A stretch of DNA of 64,000 nucleotides from Roseburia_C sp900315735 (GCA_052118425.1 JBQKHF010000013.1), one strand, 5' to 3'; positions 34,924 through 43,692 are shown, numbered from the stretch's first letter. The notes: generated by a model not told the origin, from the letters alone. Translations and numbers: made by a program.

Positions 34924-36303
34924 ATGTATTCATTAAATTTTGAAGAACCTATTCATGTACATTTTATCGGTATTGGTGGCATCAGTATGAGTGGTCTTGC
35001 GGAAATCTTACTGGAAGAAGGTTTTACCATCTCCGGTTCCGATGCAAAGCAGTCTGCACTTACTGACAGCCTTGCAAAGAAAGGTGCAACCATTTACATC
35101 GGTCAGAAAGCATCCAACTTATCCATCCGTCCTGCACTGGTTGTCTATACTGCTGCCATCCATGAGGACAATGAAGAATTTAAGGCAGCCGTAGATGCCG
35201 GTATTCCAATGCTTTCCCGTGCAGAACTGCTTGGACAGATTATGGATAACTATGAGCAATCCATTGCAGTTGCCGGTACCCATGGAAAAACCACTACCAC
35301 ATCCATGATTTCACAGATTCTTCTTGTTGCAAAGGCTGACCCTACAATCAGTGTTGGCGGTATCTTAGAAGCAATTGGTGGAAATATCCGCGTAGGTGGT
35401 TCTGAAGTATTCATTACCGAGGCCTGCGAATATACAAACAGTTTCCTGCATTTTCATCCGAAATACAGTATCATCACCAGTGTAGAAGCTGAGCATCTTG
35501 ACTTCTTCAAAGATATTGATGATATCCGTCGTTCTTTCCATGAATTTGCCGGAAATACTGCACATGATGGTGTATTAATCATCAACGGCCAGATTGAAGC
35601 TTTAGATCAGATTACCAACAATTTGTCCTGTAGCGTCACTACTTATGGTTTATGCGAAAACGATGACTTTTATGCCAAAAATATTACCTATAACGACCAT
35701 GCCTGTGGCACATATACTCTGATGCACAAAACCGAAAACTTAGGCACCGTTTCCTTAAGCGTTCCGGGCAAGCATAATGTCTCCAATTCACTGGCTGCCA
35801 TTGCCCTCTGTTTAAACCTTGGGCTTCCTTTGGACGTTATCAAAAAGGGACTGCTTCAGTTTGGCGGCACCAAACGTCGTTTTGAATACAAGGGAACAAA
35901 GAACGGCATCACCGTGATTGATGATTATGCACATCATCCAACGGAAGTAGCCGCTACCTTAACAGCTGCACAGAATTATCCACACGGACGGATTATCTGT
36001 GTTTTCCAGCCACATACCTATTCCAGAACCAAAGCATTCTTAAGCGATTTTGCCCGGGTGCTTTCCATGGCAGATGTTGTTGTTCTGGCAGATATTTATG
36101 CAGCCAGAGAGAAAAACACCATTGGAATTTCTTCCAAAGACCTTTTGGCAGAGCTTCAGAAAAACGGTCAGGAAAGTTATTATTTCCCGTCCTTTGATGA
36201 GATTGAAAAATTTTTATCAGAAAAATGCATAAACAATGATTTGTTGATAACTATGGGTGCCGGAGACGTGTATCTTATAGGAGAACACCTGCTTCAGCAG
36301 TAG
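34924..36303 (+). CDS. murC: UDP-N-acetylmuramate:L-alanine ligase
   Basis: A 459-residue Mur ligase adding L-alanine to UDP-MurNAc. An N-terminal Rossmann segment HVHFIGIGGISMSGLAEILL, ATP loop AGTHGKTTTTSM (about 117-128), central EAEHLDFF and the C-terminal DDYAHHPTEV are all present and full length. It is the second peptidoglycan precursor gene here after murA. Its stop codon is followed immediately by two DnaA boxes and a strong terminator that uses part of them. Confidence 0.97.
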   Translation: MYSLNFEEPIHVHFIGIGGISMSGLAEILLEEGFTISGSDAKQSALTDSLAKKGATIYIGQKASNLSIRPALVVYTAAIHEDNEEFKAAVDAGIPMLSRAELLGQIMDNYEQSIAVAGTHGKTTTTSMISQILLVAKADPTISVGGILEAIGGNIRVGGSEVFITEACEYTNSFLHFHPKYSIITSVEAEHLDFFKDIDDIRRSFHEFAGNTAHDGVLIINGQIEALDQITNNLSCSVTTYGLCENDDFYAKNITYNDHACGTYTLMHKTENLGTVSLSVPGKHNVSNSLAAIALCLNLGLPLDVIKKGLLQFGGTKRRFEYKGTKNGITVIDDYAHHPTEVAATLTAAQNYPHGRIICVFQPHTYSRTKAFLSDFARVLSMADVVVLADIYAAREKNTIGISSKDLLAELQKNGQESYYFPSFDEIEKFLSEKCINNDLLITMGAGDVYLIGEHLLQQ

Positions 36304-36321
36304 TTATCCACATTATCCACA
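36304..36321 (+). promoter_or_regulatory. Two tandem perfect DnaA boxes
   Basis: TTATCCACA occurs twice back to back (36304-36312, 36313-36321), directly after the murC stop. Both match the consensus DnaA-binding 9-mer exactly. The second copy is part of the murC terminator stem. Confidence 0.8.
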
Positions 36322-36365
36322 TCGTAATTCACAATTTTGTGAATTATGGATGTGGATTTTTTTGT
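36315..36365 (+). terminator. murC: murC terminator
   Basis: ATCCACATC pairs with GATGTGGAT (36349-36357) around an inner AATTCACAA/TTGTGAATT hairpin, followed by a T run. Confidence 0.9.
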
Positions 36366-36459
36366 TTACATAATGTATTTTCAAAAAACGCCATTCTGTC
36401 TGTATTAACCGCCAAACCACTCTCTTTTCAGTTACCATAACGCACTTCAAAAAGAAAGT

Positions 36460-36477
36460 TATCCACATTATTCACAA
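36460..36477 (+). promoter_or_regulatory. Second tandem DnaA box pair upstream of dnaD
   Basis: TTATCCACA (36460-36468) is followed at once by TTATTCACA (36469-36477). Weaker reverse matches lie at about 36481-36498 (TGTGTAAAT, TGTGGAAAC). The pair sits about 56 bases upstream of the dnaD -35 element. An AT-rich stretch lies between the two box clusters. Confidence 0.75.
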
Positions 36478-36532
36478 TTCTGTGTAAATGTGGAAACCCT
36501 TGATTTTACTGGATTTTTGGTCAAAATAATGC

Positions 36533-36561
36533 TTCTCAATTTCAGATTCATATGCTATAAT
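36533..36561 (+). promoter_or_regulatory. Promoter for dnaD-dnaC
   Basis: TTCTCA, 17-base spacer, TATAAT with an extended TGC just before the -10, 26 bases before the start codon. Confidence 0.65.
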
Positions 36562-36586
36562 GTGGTCGGTGAAAGAGGGAGTTCTT

Positions 36587-37753
36587 ATGACAGACATAAC
36601 ATTACATACGAAAAGCAAATCCATGGTTACCTGCGTATCCAATACCTTTATTGATGAGTATATGGCAGATGCCAATGGAGAATTTGTAAAAATTTATTTA
36701 TATCTGCTCCGCTGTATCAACACAGCCGAGAGTTTTTCCGTTTCCAGAATGGCTGATAAATTCGACCATACGGAAAAGGATATTAAACGTGCATTAAAAT
36801 ACTGGGAGAAGAAACACTTACTCCAGTTAGAATATAATTCCAAGGAACAGCTTACCGGCATCTGCCTATGTGAGCCTGTTTCTGCGGTTGCCGAAGCTTC
36901 TGAACAGGTCATGAAATCCAAAGCAGCTGATGAGGCACATCCTGTCTCTGCTATAGATGGCACAAATGCTACAATGCATACAACCTCTGTAACAGTATCA
37001 GCTCCGTCTAAGGAAGTACCGGCTGATACGACAGCTTCTGCGGTCAAAGCAGCTTCTGCGGCAGTATCTACTGTAGATATCCGCCCATCCTATACGAAAG
37101 ATCAGATTTTGTCTTTCCAGAATGATGAGGCTTCCAGCGATTTATTATTTATTATTGAACGCTATATCGGACATCCTTTGTCCATCAAGGATTATGAAAC
37201 CATTCTCTACTGGTCGGATGAATTAAAGTTCTCTGCTGACCTGATTGAATATCTGGTAGAATCCTGTGTGGACAACGGTCATAAGAGCATCCGTTATATG
37301 GACAAGATTGCACTTTCCTGGTCTGCATCTTCCATTCGTACCGTTGAAGATGCCAGACGCTCATCCAGTGCTTATAAGCAGACACATTATGGTGTCATGA
37401 AGGCATTTGGAATCAGCGGCAGAAAGTTAGCTGAATATGAGCTTGAATTAGTGGATAAGTGGACCAGCCAGTTTGGATTTACTCTGGATATCATTTCCGA
37501 GGCATGCAAACGGACGCTGCAGGCAACCAACCAGCCAAGCTTCCAGTATGCCGATACTATTTTGGAAAACTGGCATAAATGCAACATCCATCACTTAGAC
37601 GATATTGCAGTATTAGACAGCGCTTATAAGAAAAGTAAAGCATCTGCTTCCCGCAATGTTACCGTAAATAAGACCGCTGCCAACCGCTTTAACAATTTTT
37701 CACAGCGTACCTATAATTTTGAACAGCTTGAAAAGCAGCTCTTAAATAATTAA
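36587..37753 (+). CDS. DnaD-domain primosome protein
   Basis: A 388-residue protein. The N-terminal winged-helix part (about 1-90, FVKIYLYLLRCINTAESFSVSRMADKF) is followed by a low-complexity Ala/Val/Thr/Ser linker (about 100-165). Two DnaB_2/DnaD-type helical domains come next (about 180-265, LFIIERYIGHPLSIKDYETILYW; then 270-345, YGVMKAFGISGRKLAEYE). DnaD-like proteins bridge DnaA at the origin to helicase loading. The ATG at 36587 is used because GAGGGAG precedes it. The helicase-loader gene follows 32 bases later. The DnaA box clusters upstream suggest DnaA controls this operon. Confidence 0.88.
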   Translation: MTDITLHTKSKSMVTCVSNTFIDEYMADANGEFVKIYLYLLRCINTAESFSVSRMADKFDHTEKDIKRALKYWEKKHLLQLEYNSKEQLTGICLCEPVSAVAEASEQVMKSKAADEAHPVSAIDGTNATMHTTSVTVSAPSKEVPADTTASAVKAASAAVSTVDIRPSYTKDQILSFQNDEASSDLLFIIERYIGHPLSIKDYETILYWSDELKFSADLIEYLVESCVDNGHKSIRYMDKIALSWSASSIRTVEDARRSSSAYKQTHYGVMKAFGISGRKLAEYELELVDKWTSQFGFTLDIISEACKRTLQATNQPSFQYADTILENWHKCNIHHLDDIAVLDSAYKKSKASASRNVTVNKTAANRFNNFSQRTYNFEQLEKQLLNN

Positions 37754-37785
37754 GAAGCTTTTCACAATACCAAAAGGAGCATTTC

Positions 37786-38778
37786 ATGTCTCTTAATAAT
37801 TCACAATATGACACTTTAATTCGACAATATAATGCCAGACAGTTTCACAACCAGCATCTTCTGGATGAACGCATCCAGGAAGTCTATGGAAAATGTCCGC
37901 GCCTTACAGAAATAGACCATGAGATTTCTTCCATCTCAGTAGCAAGCGCAAAACAGCTTCTGTCTGATGATGGAGCAGAAGATTCCTCTGTCCTCTCCTC
38001 TTTAAAAGAACAGCTTTCCGCTCTTCGCAGGGAGAAACAGGATTTGATTGCTTCTTTGGGCTATCCTGCTGATTATCTGGAACCGGTTTACACCTGTAAG
38101 GACTGTAAGGATACCGGCTATATTGGAAATGAACGCTGTCATTGTTTTGTACAGGCTGCCATTGATTTGGTCTATACGCAGTCTAATGTAAAAGATATTT
38201 TAGCAAAGGAGAATTTTTCGAATTTCTCTTATGCATACTATTCCAAAGAGCAGATAAACCCTACCACCGGATTATCTGCTTATGATACTGCAAAAAAAGC
38301 TGTTGCGGACTGTAAGTCCTTTATCGAGCATTTTGATACTTCTTTTGAAAATCTCTTTTTCTATGGAGCAACCGGGATTGGAAAGACTTTTCTTTCAAAC
38401 TGCGTTGCCAAAGAACTTTTAGATAAGGGACATTCCGTTATTTATTTTACAGCTTTCCAATTATTTGATATATTTGAAAAGGACACGTTCCAGAAGGATG
38501 CTGCAGCCTCTGCTGCCGGTCAGAATATCTTCGACTGTGACCTTTTAATTATTGATGACCTTGGAACCGAGCTTGCCAACTCCTTTACGGCATCCCGGTT
38601 GTTCCTGTGTCTGAATGAACGTATGCTGCGTCAGAAATCAACCTTAATTTCTACGAATTTAAGCATTGACCAGCTTGCTGATGTATATTCCGAGCGTATC
38701 TGCTCCCGTATCTTCAGCAACTATACGATGATTAAGCTTTTCGGGGACGATATCCGTCTTAAGAAAAAGCTGCATTAA
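37786..38778 (+). CDS. DnaC/DnaI-like helicase loader ATPase
   Basis: A 330-residue AAA+ ATPase. An N-terminal helical region is followed by a zinc-binding cysteine cluster (C104, C107, C118, C120 in CKDCKDTGY...CHC). The ATPase core has Walker A GATGIGKT (194-201), Walker B CDLLIIDDLG, the sensor STNLS and an arginine-finger region SERICSRIFSNY. This is the DnaI/DnaC form that loads the replicative helicase. It is cotranscribed with the DnaD-like gene; GGAG precedes the start. Confidence 0.9.
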   Translation: MSLNNSQYDTLIRQYNARQFHNQHLLDERIQEVYGKCPRLTEIDHEISSISVASAKQLLSDDGAEDSSVLSSLKEQLSALRREKQDLIASLGYPADYLEPVYTCKDCKDTGYIGNERCHCFVQAAIDLVYTQSNVKDILAKENFSNFSYAYYSKEQINPTTGLSAYDTAKKAVADCKSFIEHFDTSFENLFFYGATGIGKTFLSNCVAKELLDKGHSVIYFTAFQLFDIFEKDTFQKDAAASAAGQNIFDCDLLIIDDLGTELANSFTASRLFLCLNERMLRQKSTLISTNLSIDQLADVYSERICSRIFSNYTMIKLFGDDIRLKKKLH

Positions 38779-38849
38779 TTACGTATTCAATTAGATGTTA
38801 TATCTATTGAACTATATAAGATAAATTATTTCTATGGAGGAACCTATTC

Positions 38850-40037
38850 ATGTCAAACAGTGAAAGAAACTTAGAAACCCTTCCTACTGGTTCTCTTGGA
38901 ATTATTCCATTAAAGAGCTGCCAGGAATTAGGAGAAAAAGTTGACAAATACCTTGTCAAATGGAGAGACGAAAGACAGCATCAGCACCAGAATGATGCAG
39001 CTTTTATGGGCTACAAACGTGATTCTTATATCATCGAAGCTGTTACCCCTCGTTTTGGTTCAGGTGAAGCAAAGGGAATGATTAAAGAAACTGTTCGTGG
39101 TTATGACCTTTATCTTATGGTTGATGTTACCAACTACAGCCTTACTTATTCTCTGTGTGGTCAGACAAACCATATGTCTCCGGACGATCATTACCAGGAT
39201 TTAAAGAGAATTATTGCTGCAATCGGTGGTAAAGCAAGAAGAATTACTGTTATCATTCCATTCCTTTATGAAAGCCGCCAGCATAGAAGAAGCACCAGAG
39301 AATCTTTGGACTGTGCACTGGCTTTACAGGAACTGGTTGCTATGGGTGTTGACAACATCATCACATTTGATGCTCATGACCCTCGTGTCCAGAATGCAAT
39401 TCCATTAAAGGGTGGTTTCGAAACCGTTCAGCCTGCATACCAGTTTATCAAAGGTATCTGCAAGAACGTTCCTGACTTACAGATTGATTCTGACCACATG
39501 ATGATTATCAGCCCGGATGAAGGTGGTACCGGACGTGCAATTTATCTTTCCAGCGTACTTGGTCTGGATATGGGTATGTTCTACAAACGTCGTGATTACA
39601 GCAGAATTGTTGACGGACGTAACCCAATCGTTGCACATGAATTTTTAGGTTCTTCCGTAGAAGGAAAAGATGTTCTGATTATTGATGATATGATTTCTTC
39701 CGGCGAAAGTATGATTGATGTTGCAACCGAATTAAAGAAGAGAAAAGCAAAGAGAATCTTCGTTGTTGCAACCTTCGGACTTTTCACCAACGGTCTGGAG
39801 AAATTTGATAAAGCAGTAGAAGATGGAACTATCTACCGTGTAGTTACCACTAACCTGACTTATCAGACTCCGGAACTTTTAAGCCGTCCATATTACATCA
39901 ACTGTGACATGAGCAAATATATCGCTTATATTATCGATACCTTAAATCACGATGCTTCTATCAGCGAGCTCTTAGATCCAAACGAGCGTATCCAGAAGCT
40001 TGTAAAGAAATATAAAGCAAATCAGAAAAAGAAATAA
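38850..40037 (+). CDS. prs: Ribose-phosphate pyrophosphokinase
   Basis: A 395-residue PRPP synthetase-family protein. The PRPP-binding site VLIIDDMISSGESM (the DDxxxSG loop) is intact, as are RRITVIIPFLYESRQHRR and ITFDAHDPRVQNAIP. It is about 80 residues longer than classical Prs, with an N-terminal extension and a divergent flexible loop; this long type is common in Lachnospiraceae. It supplies PRPP for nucleotide, histidine and tryptophan synthesis. GGAGG precedes the ATG. The 70-base gap before it is AT-rich with no clear promoter. Confidence 0.9.
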   Translation: MSNSERNLETLPTGSLGIIPLKSCQELGEKVDKYLVKWRDERQHQHQNDAAFMGYKRDSYIIEAVTPRFGSGEAKGMIKETVRGYDLYLMVDVTNYSLTYSLCGQTNHMSPDDHYQDLKRIIAAIGGKARRITVIIPFLYESRQHRRSTRESLDCALALQELVAMGVDNIITFDAHDPRVQNAIPLKGGFETVQPAYQFIKGICKNVPDLQIDSDHMMIISPDEGGTGRAIYLSSVLGLDMGMFYKRRDYSRIVDGRNPIVAHEFLGSSVEGKDVLIIDDMISSGESMIDVATELKKRKAKRIFVVATFGLFTNGLEKFDKAVEDGTIYRVVTTNLTYQTPELLSRPYYINCDMSKYIAYIIDTLNHDASISELLDPNERIQKLVKKYKANQKKK

Positions 40038-40046
40038 ATAAGTACG

Positions 40047-40081
40047 AAAAAATGGCTTCGGAATTCCGAAGCCATTTTTTT
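40047..40081. terminator. Bidirectional terminator between prs and the DUF6465 gene
   Basis: 11-bp stem AATGGCTTCGG/CCGAAGCCATT with an AATT loop and A/T runs on both sides. Confidence 0.93.
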
Positions 40082-40095
40082 ATATCGTAGACAAA

Positions 40096-40578
40096 CTAGA
40101 ATAAGTTAACTTTACCTGCATATGTATCATTTACAACATAGTATGCTGCATACTCTTCCGGTTTTAAATAAACCTTTAAAGACTTAATGCTGGATGCTCT
40201 GTGTCCGTCTGCTGCGAAAGCTTCTTTTGCTCTCTCAATAACGTTTGCAACAACATCTTCATTACCGTTGAACTGAACGAATACTTCAGGTACAAGTTCT
40301 TTCTTCTCTGCCTTAGCAGTTTTCTTTGCTGCAACTTTCTTGGTTGCTTTCTTTGCGGTAGTCTTTGCTGCTGCTTTTACAGTAGTCTCTGCTTTCTTTG
40401 CTGTCTCTTCTGCCTTCTTAACTGTCTCTTCCGCTTTCTTTACTACGGTCTCTGCTTTCTTCGCTACAACTTCTTTTGCTTCTGCCTTAACCTCTTCTGC
40501 CTTAACTACTGCCTTTGTTTCTGTAGCTTTTACTGCTGCCTTTACTTCGGCTGCTTTCTCAACTGGTCTCTTCTGCAT
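40096..40578 (-). CDS. DUF6465-family protein with Lys/Ala-rich repeat arm
   Basis: A 160-residue protein in two parts. Residues 1-95 are an almost pure Ala/Lys/Glu/Val repeat (VKKAEET, KAAAKTTAKKA), predicted as one long basic helix like histone-H1 tails. The C-terminal 65 residues form a small domain (VPEVFVQFNGNEDVVANVIERAKEAFAADGHRASSIKSLKVYLKPEEYAAYYVVND) that I assign to DUF6465. Function unknown. The basic arm suggests nucleic-acid or polyphosphate binding. Expected to be abundant given its strong terminator. AGGGAGGG precedes the start. Confidence 0.8.
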   Translation of the reverse strand: MQKRPVEKAAEVKAAVKATETKAVVKAEEVKAEAKEVVAKKAETVVKKAEETVKKAEETAKKAETTVKAAAKTTAKKATKKVAAKKTAKAEKKELVPEVFVQFNGNEDVVANVIERAKEAFAADGHRASSIKSLKVYLKPEEYAAYYVVNDTYAGKVNLF

Positions 40579-40598
40579 TATAATTCCCTCCCTGAAAA

Positions 40599-40853
40599 TT
40601 AATCACACACTAAAAACTTCTCCATTGCTAAGAGAGCTTCTTCTTCATCATTTCCCTCTGCAACAATGTTAACCGTCATTCCTTTGGACGGATTAAATGC
40701 CATGATTCCCATGATGCTCTTGGCATTAATTTTACGGTTATCACTTTCAAGAGTAATATTGCTGTCAAACTGACATGCAACCTGAACCAACTCTGCAATT
40801 GGATTATCGTGTTTTTTTGAAACGTTTGAAACTGTAACTTCTTTTCTACTCAT
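40599..40853 (-). CDS. HPr-family phosphocarrier paralogue with altered active site
   Basis: An 84-residue HPr fold. Numbering matches HPr exactly: His15 is present in SKKHDNPIAELV, and Ser46 is present in NAKSIMGIMAF. However, the invariant Arg17 is Asn, and the usual G-L-H-A-R is K-K-H-D-N. Phospho-transfer from enzyme I is therefore doubtful, while Ser46 regulation could remain. It resembles Crh-like regulators in losing normal catalytic context, although Crh changes the histidine itself. A TTGCAA-17-TATATT promoter lies upstream and the DUF6465 gene follows 20 bases after. Confidence 0.82.
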   Translation of the reverse strand: MSRKEVTVSNVSKKHDNPIAELVQVACQFDSNITLESDNRKINAKSIMGIMAFNPSKGMTVNIVAEGNDEEEALLAMEKFLVCD

Positions 40854-40896
40854 GTTATCTTCCTCGCTTCTAAGTAGTACAATTCGTACAAAAATT

Positions 40897-40925
40897 AATA
40901 TAGCCTACACGAACGGATTTTGCAA
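40897..40925 (-). promoter_or_regulatory. Promoter for the HPr-like gene
   Basis: Minus strand: TTGCAA, 17-base spacer, TATATT, 44 bases before the start. Confidence 0.7.
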
Positions 40926-41039
40926 TAGACTTTATGCAAATACGGCACTAATACCGAAACCGTTAAGAAACTTCGGCTTTTTTTAGGCAATTTTATATGT
41001 TTTTTACACCTTTTTCACGCTTATTCTCTGCCTGCGCCT

Positions 41040-43574
41040 CTATTCTGTGATTTTCATATAAGCAAAATATACATTGCCTGCCGCATCAAATACATTCTGT
41101 GCATCCGTCATGGACATCTTCTCTGTTGCACCGGTTGCAGGATTATAAACATAAACTCCTGCATTATCATAACCGGTAATCAATACTGCATCGCTTCCGC
41201 TGCTCATGGCAAATACCGGTGTCCCAAGATTCACATAATATAACACTGCATCCAGATCACTTCCGGTCAAATCAATTACTACTGCATCCTGCAGCGTATC
41301 CTTTAAAATCTGTTTTGGTGTATTTCCGGATGCCATCAATTCTCCTACACCAACATTTAATCCCTGGGTTGAAAGCATGCCATTGATTGCCTTTGCAATC
41401 GTCGTTCCGGATGTATCCGCATCACCTATCGTAATCGCAATCGGTGACTGGGAAGACTTTCTTGCCCGCTTCCAGATATACTGCTGCCGGCTTCCTACCA
41501 CAACGCCCACATTATCATTGGCTGCCGCAATGGCCTTTGCCGCATTATCCGTTGCCAGCACTACTCTTCCGGCAGAATAAGCATAATAATAATCTGTCTC
41601 TTCCGGCTCTTTCAGATTCACATTTTTCGGTGACTCCAATACAATCCGTTTTGGTGTCAGCAGACGGTCAGAACTTATCTCTTCTTCCTGCAATAACTGC
41701 AGCTGTATCTGTGTCTGTTTTCGTTCTGTTACCGTACTATGAACGCTGACTACTTCGGTAGAATCCCCCTCACGGTTCATAATCGTATCCTGTTCTGCCG
41801 GAACATAAGTCATGCCGTTATACTGCTCACGGTTCAGATAAATGGTATAATCCACAACTTCTACAGATGCTACATAATATCCATCCTTATGATAATCTTT
41901 TAACACTCCGTGTTCTTTATCATTCGTATCCACAATATAGATATGGTTCATCGGGAACTGTACATTTCCGGCAGAGTCTGTATACACATCACTGTTATTT
42001 GCCTCTCCATAGATAAAGTCATCTTCCATGAATGCCAGTGGCCGGATATAGGTTCCTGCTGCCGCCGTTACTTCAAAACTTTTTGAATCCTCCAGATTCA
42101 GAACAGTAATTTTCGATCCGCTGTCGCTGTTGCCATCTGCAATATAAGCAACAAACTGATTATTCTCAGACACGGCGTAATTTCCTGTTTCAAATCCACT
42201 GACTACTTCCTTTTCCTTGGTAGTAGCAAGATTAATCTCATACAGTGTTCCGCCCATCATAATATAGAACATTCCACTTTCATTTTCATACATCAGCTGT
42301 CCCAGTTCTGATTTCAGCACTTCGTATGAATGAGTGGATGGTATGAACAGCTCTTCTTCTACTGTATTTGCCACACTGTCATAATGGTAAACACCTACGC
42401 CTACCTGACCTTCATGATTTCCCCTGTTCATATAACCATATACAACAAAATCTGCACTTCCGGTTTCATCCACCTTGATAATCCGGATATCATGTTCATT
42501 ATGATTTTCTCTGGAATCAATTCCCTCATACCCCCGGAAACTGAACACCTGGGAAAGCTTCTTCTCTGTCGCATTGTAGCACCAGAGTTCTCCTTCTTTT
42601 ACAAAACAGATAATACTTCCTGTCTCATTACTCTTATATTCCACATCGGACGAACATATTCCAAGCTGTAAATAATTCTCATAAAAATCATCATTCTCTG
42701 CCCGGAAAATTTCATCCATGGTCCGTTCAAAATTCAATAGATACATCCGGTCATTGGTATAACGGACGCGATAATATTCTTCTACATTATAATATTCCAG
42801 TTCACCGTTATCCCCGGTTGCCGTCACTACATAATCCAAAAGAATCACATTATAGGAATCATTAATTTCTTTGATGCTTACCGATGGATCTGTCAAAACA
42901 GTTCCATTGAATTTATCCCATGTCACCTGACGCAGTGTGGAATGAATACTGACATTGGCAAGGGTGGAATTATCTGCGGAAGAATCCGGTTCCATATAAG
43001 TTGCCAGAGAACCGCCGCCATCCTCCTGAAATGTCTTTTCATGAAAATCTTTGGCAAAATCAATACTTTCTTTTACATAACAGTCCTGAGGTTCAATGAT
43101 TCTCGTATAATAATTTAATGTATCGTCCCCATGTATTAAATGTATCACCAGTAAATATTCGGTATTGGAATCCAGCAGATTCTGAATCGGAAGGTCTGCT
43201 GTAATCACTCCGCTCTTCTGGGAATAGCTGTCCACTTTGGCATCTGCAATCAGCCGCTGGGTGTCCATGCTCCGAATCTCATAAGAGATTTCATCTACCG
43301 CATAGCTTCCGTTCTGAATCCGGATTGGAAGCAGCCTGTCCGTATCAACCGGTGTAATGTCATCTCTCATATATACCGCATTCATTTCATCGGCATAACC
43401 GTAAAGCTCATTAATTTCCTGTTCTTTATAATAAAGCTGGATCGTCGGCAGTGTTGCCTCCTCCAGTTCTGTTGTCATATCGGGATTTGTTTTATTTGTC
43501 AAAAAACTAAACACTACGGTTGATACCAGAAACACACCTGCTAACACCAGTGCCCGAATCATTCCTTTATTCAT
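41040..43574 (-). CDS. Large exported protein with beta-propeller-like and C39-like regions
   Basis: An 844-residue protein of unknown function. One N-terminal hydrophobic segment (about 8-26) is an uncleaved anchor or signal. Residues 30-300 are a beta-rich region. Residues 310-560 show repeated short beta stretches with GELWCYNATEKKLSQVF and FVAYIADGNSDSGS, resembling a beta-propeller. The C-terminus (about 670-844) ends with GTPVFAMSSGSDAVLITGYDNAGVYVYNPATG, like C39-type papain-fold domains. The usual catalytic His position there reads Asp, so it is probably not an active peptidase. It may bind cell-wall or surface ligands. It is the last gene of a long minus-strand series. Confidence 0.75.
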   Translation of the reverse strand: MNKGMIRALVLAGVFLVSTVVFSFLTNKTNPDMTTELEEATLPTIQLYYKEQEINELYGYADEMNAVYMRDDITPVDTDRLLPIRIQNGSYAVDEISYEIRSMDTQRLIADAKVDSYSQKSGVITADLPIQNLLDSNTEYLLVIHLIHGDDTLNYYTRIIEPQDCYVKESIDFAKDFHEKTFQEDGGGSLATYMEPDSSADNSTLANVSIHSTLRQVTWDKFNGTVLTDPSVSIKEINDSYNVILLDYVVTATGDNGELEYYNVEEYYRVRYTNDRMYLLNFERTMDEIFRAENDDFYENYLQLGICSSDVEYKSNETGSIICFVKEGELWCYNATEKKLSQVFSFRGYEGIDSRENHNEHDIRIIKVDETGSADFVVYGYMNRGNHEGQVGVGVYHYDSVANTVEEELFIPSTHSYEVLKSELGQLMYENESGMFYIMMGGTLYEINLATTKEKEVVSGFETGNYAVSENNQFVAYIADGNSDSGSKITVLNLEDSKSFEVTAAAGTYIRPLAFMEDDFIYGEANNSDVYTDSAGNVQFPMNHIYIVDTNDKEHGVLKDYHKDGYYVASVEVVDYTIYLNREQYNGMTYVPAEQDTIMNREGDSTEVVSVHSTVTERKQTQIQLQLLQEEEISSDRLLTPKRIVLESPKNVNLKEPEETDYYYAYSAGRVVLATDNAAKAIAAANDNVGVVVGSRQQYIWKRARKSSQSPIAITIGDADTSGTTIAKAINGMLSTQGLNVGVGELMASGNTPKQILKDTLQDAVVIDLTGSDLDAVLYYVNLGTPVFAMSSGSDAVLITGYDNAGVYVYNPATGATEKMSMTDAQNVFDAAGNVYFAYMKITE

Positions 43575-43614
43575 CTGTATTCCTCATCTTCCTAAACTAC
43601 GAAAAACACGCTTT

Positions 43615-43684
43615 GCGAGTTTCTCGAATTATCGCGGTGCTCGTCAAATCTGCATGCAAGCATGCGATTTTTCTCGCTACTCGC
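43615..43684. repeat. Imperfect palindrome, REP-like intergenic element
   Basis: Nested inverted repeats: GCGAGT (43615-43620) with ACTCGC (43679-43684), AAATC with GATTT, and GCATGC (43652-43657) with GCATGC (43660-43665) around an AA loop. No gene fits. The many CGAG/CTCG motifs look like a dispersed palindromic element, but only one copy is in view. Confidence 0.5.
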
Positions 43685-43692
43685 GTAAACAA

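Noticed and set aside
36304..36477. DnaA box clusters as the chromosomal origin
   Set aside because: No dnaA or dnaN is nearby, and four good boxes with a short AT-rich gap are too few. Regulation or titration is the more careful reading.
40201..40672. Long plus-strand open frames opposite the DUF6465 gene
   Set aside because: They arise from the Ala/Lys codon repeat read on the opposite strand. The Cys/Phe/Leu-rich product is not plausible.
40953..40985. Hairpin CCGAA/TTCGG followed by seven T on the plus strand
   Set aside because: It has terminator shape, but no plus-strand gene lies upstream and the stem is only five pairs. It may end an antisense transcript, which I cannot support.
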